DNA of 10,495 nt, taken from an uncultured Campylobacter sp. (GTDB lineage Bacteria > Actinomycetota > Actinomycetes > Mycobacteriales > Mycobacteriaceae). This document shows, piece by piece, positions 5,689-10,495 of this stretch (within the stretch, counting starts at the first letter, position 1; each line of letters starts with the position of its first letter). The position numbers and the translations under genes were made by a program. Below the pieces are notes generated by a model. It saw only the letters and a program-made list of their open reading frames with translations. It ran no database searches and was not told the origin of the DNA. The DNA is taken from contig CALTYW010000081.1 in assembly GCA_943913625.1 (NCBI GenBank), forward strand, positions 1 through 10,495. Reading direction: 5' to 3'.

Positions 5689-5816
5689 GATGCGAACTCG
5701 AGGATGCGGATCCTCCGAGTGGAAGGCCCTGAAAATTGCCGAGCCGGCTGCGGTTACTCGGCGGATATGATTCCTGGTATTCGCAACTAGAGAATTCGCA
5801 CCCTGAAGTTCGCATC
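5689..5816. repeat. 128-bp imperfect palindrome with 27-bp terminal inverted repeats
   Basis: The left arm (5689-5715) and the reverse complement of the right arm (5790-5816) match at 22 of 27 positions, beginning with a perfect GATGCGAACT. The arms are themselves made of a 14-15-bp motif around TGCGAA. It occurs twice on the top strand (starting at 5689 and 5703) and three times on the bottom strand (starting at 5816, 5802 and 5787). The centre holds a hairpin, GCCGAG (5738-5743) with CTCGGC (5757-5762), at almost exactly the midpoint of the element, so the whole could fold as one long hairpin. No target-site duplication is obvious. It could be a MITE-like element, a structured RNA downstream of the tRNA, or an array of protein-binding sites. 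No open reading frame of interest lies inside. Confidence 0.65.
5696..5720 (+). repeat. Local hairpin in the left arm of the palindrome
   Basis: ACTCGAGGAT and ATCCTCCGAGT pair with one bulged C around a GCGG loop. It begins 28 bases after the tRNA 3' end. It is not followed by a T-run, so I do not call it a rho-independent terminator, although it could block 3' exonucleases during tRNA processing. Confidence 0.5.
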
Positions 5817-5847
5817 TGCCCAGCGTGGCCGTCGATAACTCCTGCCA

Positions 5848-5878
5848 CTCATACAGAGCTCATACAGGAAACGTTCAG
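5848..5878 (+). promoter_or_regulatory. 11-bp-phased direct repeat, likely response-regulator (PhoP/PhoR box) site
   Basis: CTCATACAG occurs at 5848-5856 and 5859-5867, exactly 11 bp apart, and a degenerate third copy (AACGTTCAG, 5 of 9) follows in the same register at 5870-5878. OmpR-family regulators bind direct repeats spaced by one helical turn. M. tuberculosis PhoP uses TCACAGC repeats with an 11-bp period, and C. glutamicum PhoR is reported to use CCTGTGAA-like tandem repeats. The bottom strand here reads CCTGTATGAG then TCTGTATGAG, which is similar. The block covers the -35 region of the downstream response-regulator gene, as expected for an autoactivated promoter. Binding is inferred. 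Confidence 0.6.
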
Positions 5879-5888
5879 AACCGTGTTG

Positions 5889-5894
5889 TTTAAT
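5889..5894 (+). promoter_or_regulatory. Probable -10 element of the two-component operon (leaderless start)
   Basis: TTTAAT (5 of 6 to TATAAT) lies 7 bases before the ATG at 5902, so transcription would begin at or next to the start codon. There is no recognisable -35 hexamer. The phased repeats occupy that place, which fits an activator-dependent promoter. Confidence 0.45.
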
Positions 5895-5901
5895 GGCGGG
5901 C

Positions 5902-6603
5902 ATGGCTGAACAAAATGTGAAGGTGCTGGTCGTAGACGACGAGCCGAATATCGTCGAGCTGCTCACCGTCTCCCTGAAGTTCCAAGGCTTCGAGGTTGAG
6001 AGCGCGAACTCCGGTCAGGAAGCCCTCGAGTTGGCGCGCACGTTCCGCCCCGACGCGTACATCCTGGACGTGATGATGCCGGAGATGGACGGCTTCGAGC
6101 TGCTGGGCAAGCTGCGCGGCGAGGGCCTCGATGGCCCGGTGCTCTTCCTCACCGCCAAGGACGCGGTGGAGGACCGCATCCACGGTCTGACCATCGGCGC
6201 GGACGATTACGTGACCAAGCCGTTCTCCCTCGAAGAAGTGATCACCCGCCTGCGCGTCATCCTGCGCCGCGGCAACGTCACCGAGGAAGGCGCCGAGGAT
6301 TCGACGCTGCGCTACGCGGACTTGACGCTTAACGACGACACCCATGAAGTCACCAAGGCCGGCGAAATCGTCGAACTTTCGCCCACGGAGTTCAACCTCC
6401 TGCGCTATCTGATGCTCAACGCCGAGGTGGTGCTGAGCAAGGCGAAGATCCTGGACAACGTGTGGCACTACGATTTCGGCGGCGACGGCAACGTGGTCGA
6501 GTCCTACATTTCCTACCTGCGCCGCAAGGTGGACACCGGCGAGACGCAGCTCATCCACACCGTCCGCGGCGTCGGCTACGTGCTTCGCACCCCGCGTAAG
6601 TAA
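5902..6603 (+). CDS. phoR: Two-component response regulator, OmpR/PhoB family (PhoP of mycobacteria, PhoR of C. glutamicum)
   Basis: A 233-residue DNA-binding response regulator. Counting from the ATG at 5902, the receiver domain (about 7-118) has the acidic pair in VDDEP, the phospho-acceptor Asp in YILDVMMPEMDG, the conserved Thr in LFLTAKD and the Lys in DDYVTKPF. The C-terminal winged helix (about 135-230) shows LSPTEFNLLRYL, DNVWHYDFGGD, YLRRKVDTG and RGVGYVLRTP. The motifs NIVELLTVSLKFQGFEVE and VWHYDFGGDGNVVESYISY are hallmarks of the PhoP subgroup of M. tuberculosis. In C. glutamicum the orthologue is called PhoR and activates phosphate-starvation genes. I chose the ATG at 5902 over the in-frame ATG at 5893 because neither has a ribosome binding site and the -10-like TTTAAT fits a leaderless start at 5902. 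The stop overlaps the kinase start (TAATG). Autoregulation through the upstream phased repeats is likely. Confidence 0.92.
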   Translation: MAEQNVKVLVVDDEPNIVELLTVSLKFQGFEVESANSGQEALELARTFRPDAYILDVMMPEMDGFELLGKLRGEGLDGPVLFLTAKDAVEDRIHGLTIGADDYVTKPFSLEEVITRLRVILRRGNVTEEGAEDSTLRYADLTLNDDTHEVTKAGEIVELSPTEFNLLRYLMLNAEVVLSKAKILDNVWHYDFGGDGNVVESYISYLRRKVDTGETQLIHTVRGVGYVLRTPRK

Positions 6604-7979
6604 TGCGGCTGTACCAAGTAGCGGGGCCCTCCAGAAAGCCGCTGAAGCGGCAGCTGGTTGGAGTGACCATGCTGATCTACATGATCGGCACACTCGCCAG
6701 CTCGCTGATCATCTACTTTGTCATGCGCAGCCTGCTCATCGACAGGGTGGATGACCAGCTGCGCGAGGGCCAGCAGACCTGGGCGCACCAGGGGCCGACG
6801 TGGCAGTTCAACCTGTGGAGCCTGCCCAGCGAGTTCACGCAGGCCACCTATTACCCGGAGCAGGGCCGGATGACCGGGGCCAACGTGATCACCAGCCCGC
6901 CCGATTACAGCCGGGTGAGGAACCTGGACAAGCCGCAAACCGTGCGCTCCATCCCTGGAGCAGAGGTGGAGAAGCGCTGGCGTGTGATTGCGCAGCAGGA
7001 CCCGAACGGAAACATCCAGTACGTGGCGAAGTCGCTCGAATCCGAGCGTAAGATGCTCGCCGCGTTGGCCTGGGTCGAAGGCACCGTGGGCATCTTGGCA
7101 CTGATCGGCATCGGCTGGGCAAGTAACCACTTCGTCGGCAGGGCGCTGACGCCGCTGAAGACGGTGGAGAAAACCGCGCTCGCCATCGCGGAAGGCGACA
7201 TCGACCGACGCGTGCCGGCGTGGTCCCAGGACACCGAGGTGGGAAAGCTCTCCTACGCGATGAACACGATGGTGAGCCGACTGCAGGAGTCGTTGGAAAG
7301 CGCCCGCAACCAGCAGGAGCAGATGCGCCGTTTCGTCGGCGACGCATCCCACGAGCTGCGCACCCCGTTGACGAGCGTGCGCGGGTACGCGGAGCTCTAC
7401 AACAAGGGCATGGCGAACGACCCGGACATGGTCATCGGCAAGATCGACGAGGAATCCGCCCGCATGCAGTTGCTCGTGGAGGACCTGCTGGCGCTCACCC
7501 GCGCTGAGGGTGCCCCCCTGCAGATTGAGCAGGTGGACGCGCTCGAGTTGGCAATCTCGGTGCGCGATTCCGTACGCGCCGCGTTCCCGGACCGCAAGGT
7601 CGAGCTGGTCACGGACACGCCCGATGTGCCTGTGGTCCAGGCCGATAAGGGCAGGCTGCACCAGGTGTTGCTGAACCTCGTGACAAACGCCTTCAAGCAC
7701 GGCGGGCCCGACGCGGAGGTGACCATCACGCTGCGCCACAACTTGGACCGCGTGGTTATCGATGTCGCAGACAACGGCATCGGCATGAAACCGGAAGACG
7801 CCGAGCACATCTTCGAGCGCTTCTACCGGGCAGACACTTCACGCACCCGCGCGACCGGCGGGTCCGGGTTGGGCCTGGCGATCACGAAATCGCTCGTGGA
7901 GGCCCACGGCGGCACGATCACTGTGGCGACCGCGCCGGGCGAGGGCTCGACCTTTACTATTTCGCTTCCAGCTGCGTAA
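6603..7979 (+). CDS. phoS: Sensor histidine kinase of the phosphate-type two-component system
   Basis: A 458-residue membrane kinase that should phosphorylate the regulator encoded just upstream, with which it shares a TAATG overlap. Layout: a short basic cytoplasmic start, TM1 about 19-41, an extracytoplasmic sensor region about 42-155, TM2 about 156-178, HAMP about 178-232, then the dimerisation domain with H-box FVGDASHELRTPLTS (phospho-acceptor His250). The ATPase domain has N-box HQVLLNLVTNAFKHG (353-367), G1 DVADNGIGM (387-395), F-box FERFYRAD (404-411) and G2 GGSGLGLAI (419-427). All core boxes are intact. By orthology and pairing it corresponds to C. glutamicum PhoS (mycobacterial PhoR). 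The signal it senses cannot be read from the sequence; phosphate limitation is the inference from C. glutamicum. The last 23 bp overlap the end of the convergent HIT gene. Confidence 0.92.
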   Translation: MRLYQVAGPSRKPLKRQLVGVTMLIYMIGTLASSLIIYFVMRSLLIDRVDDQLREGQQTWAHQGPTWQFNLWSLPSEFTQATYYPEQGRMTGANVITSPPDYSRVRNLDKPQTVRSIPGAEVEKRWRVIAQQDPNGNIQYVAKSLESERKMLAALAWVEGTVGILALIGIGWASNHFVGRALTPLKTVEKTALAIAEGDIDRRVPAWSQDTEVGKLSYAMNTMVSRLQESLESARNQQEQMRRFVGDASHELRTPLTSVRGYAELYNKGMANDPDMVIGKIDEESARMQLLVEDLLALTRAEGAPLQIEQVDALELAISVRDSVRAAFPDRKVELVTDTPDVPVVQADKGRLHQVLLNLVTNAFKHGGPDAEVTITLRHNLDRVVIDVADNGIGMKPEDAEHIFERFYRADTSRTRATGGSGLGLAITKSLVEAHGGTITVATAPGEGSTFTISLPAA

Positions 7980-8373
7980 GGCCGTTACGGATGGTCTCGG
8001 CCGCGGCGTCCATCTTCGCGTCGTCAGTCTGGTCCGGCTTCATGGCGCGGGAGAGGTCGTAGCCCGACATGTCGTCGGCCGGGAAGACGTGGATGTGGGC
8101 GTGGGGGACCTCGAACCCGGCGATCAAGTATCCGGCGCGAGCGGCGTCGAATTCGTTCACGATAACGCGGCCGATGTTCTGTGCGACCTCGTTCATGTGC
8201 GCCCACAGCTCCGGGGAGCAGTCGGTCCACTTGTCCACTTCCTCCACCGGCACCACGAGGGTGTGGCCGTAGGCGACCGGCTCGATGGTGAGGAACGCTG
8301 CGACGGTGTCGTCCTGATACACGATGCGGCCCGGGATTTCACCGGCGATGATCTTGCTGAATACGGTGCTCAT
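7957..8373 (-). CDS. HIT-family nucleotide hydrolase/transferase
   Basis: A 138-residue histidine triad protein. The triad HAHIHVF (91-97) carries the nucleotide-phosphate-binding histidines, with the middle ones forming the catalytic site. The N-terminal SKIIAGEIPGRIVYQDD (6-22) and GHTLVVPVEEV (36-46) match the HinT/Fhit-like fold of bacterial HIT proteins, which act as cytoplasmic dimers on purine nucleotide phosphoramidates or related adenylated compounds. The real substrate here is not known. I start it at the ATG at 8373 because the in-frame extension upstream is only the shadow of purD and the family begins just before the SKIIAGE motif. A clear Shine-Dalgarno is missing. The gene is divergent from purD across 31 bp, a purine-linked neighbour that agrees with a role in nucleotide metabolism, and its end overlaps phoS. 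Confidence 0.9.
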   Translation of the reverse strand: MSTVFSKIIAGEIPGRIVYQDDTVAAFLTIEPVAYGHTLVVPVEEVDKWTDCSPELWAHMNEVAQNIGRVIVNEFDAARAGYLIAGFEVPHAHIHVFPADDMSGYDLSRAMKPDQTDDAKMDAAAETIRNGLTQLEAK

Positions 8374-8391
8374 GCGTATCGACGCTACCGG

Positions 8392-8397
8392 TAAATT
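8392..8397 (+). promoter_or_regulatory. Possible -10 element of purD (leaderless start)
   Basis: TAAATT fits the TANANT pattern and ends 7 bases before the purD ATG, the spacing expected if transcription starts at the start codon. It lies in the 31-bp divergent gap shared with the HIT gene. No good -35 is visible, and a weak GGAA just before the ATG is the only Shine-Dalgarno-like alternative. Confidence 0.35.
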
Positions 8398-8404
8398 GGA
8401 ACGC

Positions 8405-9645
<1,241 letters not shown>

Positions 9646-9649
<4 letters not shown>

Positions 9650-10495
9650 TGAGTGGCGTGAAACCGAACAACGCGAACGTCCTGTCCAACCGCTACGCCT
9701 CTCCGGAAATGGCCACGCTGTGGAGCGCGGAGCACAAGATCATCCTGGAGCGTCAGCTCTGGATCGCCGTGATGCGCGCGCAGAAGTCCCTGGGCGTCGA
9801 GGTGGCAGAGGGCGCGATCGAGGCGTACGAGAACGTGATCGACCAGGTGGATCTCGCCTCCATCGCCGAGCGTGAGAAGGTTACCCGCCACGATGTGAAG
9901 GCGCGCATTGAGGAGTTCAACGCGCTCGCCGGCTTCGAGGAGATCCACAAGGGCATGACGTCCCGCGACCTCACCGAGAACGTGGAGCAGCTGCAGATCT
10001 ACCGCTCCCTCGAGCTCACCCGCGACAAGGCGATCGCCCTGCTCAAGGCCGTGGGCAACCGCGCCGGGGAGTACAAGTCGCTGGTGATGGCGGGCCGTTC
10101 CCACAACGTGGCGGCCCAGGCCACCACCCTGGGCAAGCGCTTCGCTTCCGCCGCCGACGAAATCCTGGTGGCCGTGGAGAGCATCGAGGAGCTGCTCGGC
10201 CGCTACCCGCTGCGCGGCATCAAGGGCCCGATGGGCACCGCCCAGGACATGCTGGACCTCATGGGCGGCGACGAGGAGAAGCTCGCGCAGCTGGAGACCG
10301 AGATTGCGAAGGGCTTAGGCTTCGAGCGCGTCTTCGACTCGGTGGGTCAGGTCTACCCGCGCTCGCTGGACTTCGACGCCGTGTCCGCCCTGGTGCAGCT
10401 CGGCGCCGGCCCGTCCAGCCTGGCCACCACCATCCGCCTCATGGCCGGCAACGAGACCGTCACCGAAGGCTTCAAGGAAGGCCAGGTCGGCTCCT
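9646..10495 (+). CDS. purB: Adenylosuccinate lyase PurB (3'-truncated by window end)
   Basis: The first ~283 residues of a fumarase/aspartase-superfamily lyase, normally about 475 long. The enzyme splits SAICAR to AICAR plus fumarate and adenylosuccinate to AMP plus fumarate, two steps of purine synthesis. Visible signatures are NVLSNRYASPEM near the N-terminus, VTRHDVKARIEEFN, HKGMTSRDLTENVEQLQ and AGRSHNVAAQATTLGKRFA, with the His taken as the catalytic acid. GIKGPMGTAQDML and VGQVYPRSLDFD follow. The reading frame ends in GQVGS, just where the superfamily's SSxMPxKxN signature should follow, so the active site is completed outside the window. Starts at 9646 (ATG), 9649 (ATG) and 9658 (GTG) are all in frame. 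I prefer 9646 because GAGGGGG lies 10 bases upstream and the ATGA overlap with purD is the common coupling form. Confidence 0.95.

Noticed and set aside
5696..5720. Hairpin after the tRNA considered as a rho-independent terminator
   Set aside because: No T-run follows the stem; the next bases are GGAAGG.
5592..5816. tRNA-Thr as an integration site of a genomic island, with the palindrome as an attachment remnant
   Set aside because: No copy of the tRNA 3' end follows, no integrase is present, and ordinary core genes flank both sides.
5531..5848. Open frame of 105 codons on the minus strand over the tRNA and palindrome
   Set aside because: It reads antisense through the tRNA-Thr gene (the ETRLELATYG-type peptide is a well-known artefact of antisense tRNA) and the thrE start.
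6576..7808. Open frame of 410 codons on the minus strand
   Set aside because: It is antisense to the sensor kinase, whose H, N, G1, F and G2 boxes are all in the other strand. The frame is Val/Leu/His-rich shadow sequence with no motifs.

Overview
The window looks like a core chromosomal segment of a high-GC Corynebacterium. The evidence is the dense packing with stop/start overlaps, GTG starts, the gene order thrE - small basic protein - otsA - otsB (which I recall from C. glutamicum), and a PhoP-type response regulator whose sequence is close to corynebacterial and mycobacterial phosphate regulators. I cannot name the species. Almost every base is coding. The only sizeable gene-free stretch is about 225 bp between the tRNA and the response regulator.

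Layout. Bases 1-587 (+) hold the 3' part of an RlmB-type 23S rRNA ribose methyltransferase. Bases 577-4041 (-) read as one tightly coupled run: a lysine-tailed small protein, otsA, a META-like lipoprotein, otsB, and a PHB-depolymerase-like esterase. The genes abut or overlap by 4 to 19 bp. OtsA and OtsB make trehalose from UDP-glucose and glucose-6-phosphate. In corynebacteria trehalose also carries mycolic acids to the cell envelope, so an envelope lipoprotein between the two genes is suggestive. thrE (threonine/serine exporter) lies upstream of this run on the same strand, and a tRNA-Thr(UGU) gene is divergent from it.

Bases 5668-5901 carry a 128-bp imperfect palindrome (5689-5816) with 27-bp imperfect inverted arms made of repeated TGCGAA-type motifs. 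Next comes an 11-bp-phased direct repeat, CTCATACAG (5848-5878), placed just before the promoter of a two-component pair. This pair (5902-7979, +) is a PhoP/PhoR-class response regulator and its sensor kinase, called phoR and phoS in C. glutamicum. The repeat looks like an autoregulatory site.

Bases 7957-8373 (-) encode a HIT-domain protein whose end overlaps the kinase gene. It is divergent, across 31 bp, from purD (8405-9649, +), which overlaps purB (9646 to the window end, truncated). purD and purB form a purine biosynthesis operon. Several genes (the response regulator, purD, possibly thrE) lack a clear ribosome binding site. Two of them have a -10-like hexamer placed so that transcription would begin at the start codon, which suggests leaderless mRNAs.

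I found no defence system, prophage, CRISPR array or intact insertion sequence. The most unusual items are the palindromic element, the short OtsA that lacks an internal loop, the (ATKKK)n basic tail, and the lipoprotein embedded in the ots operon.
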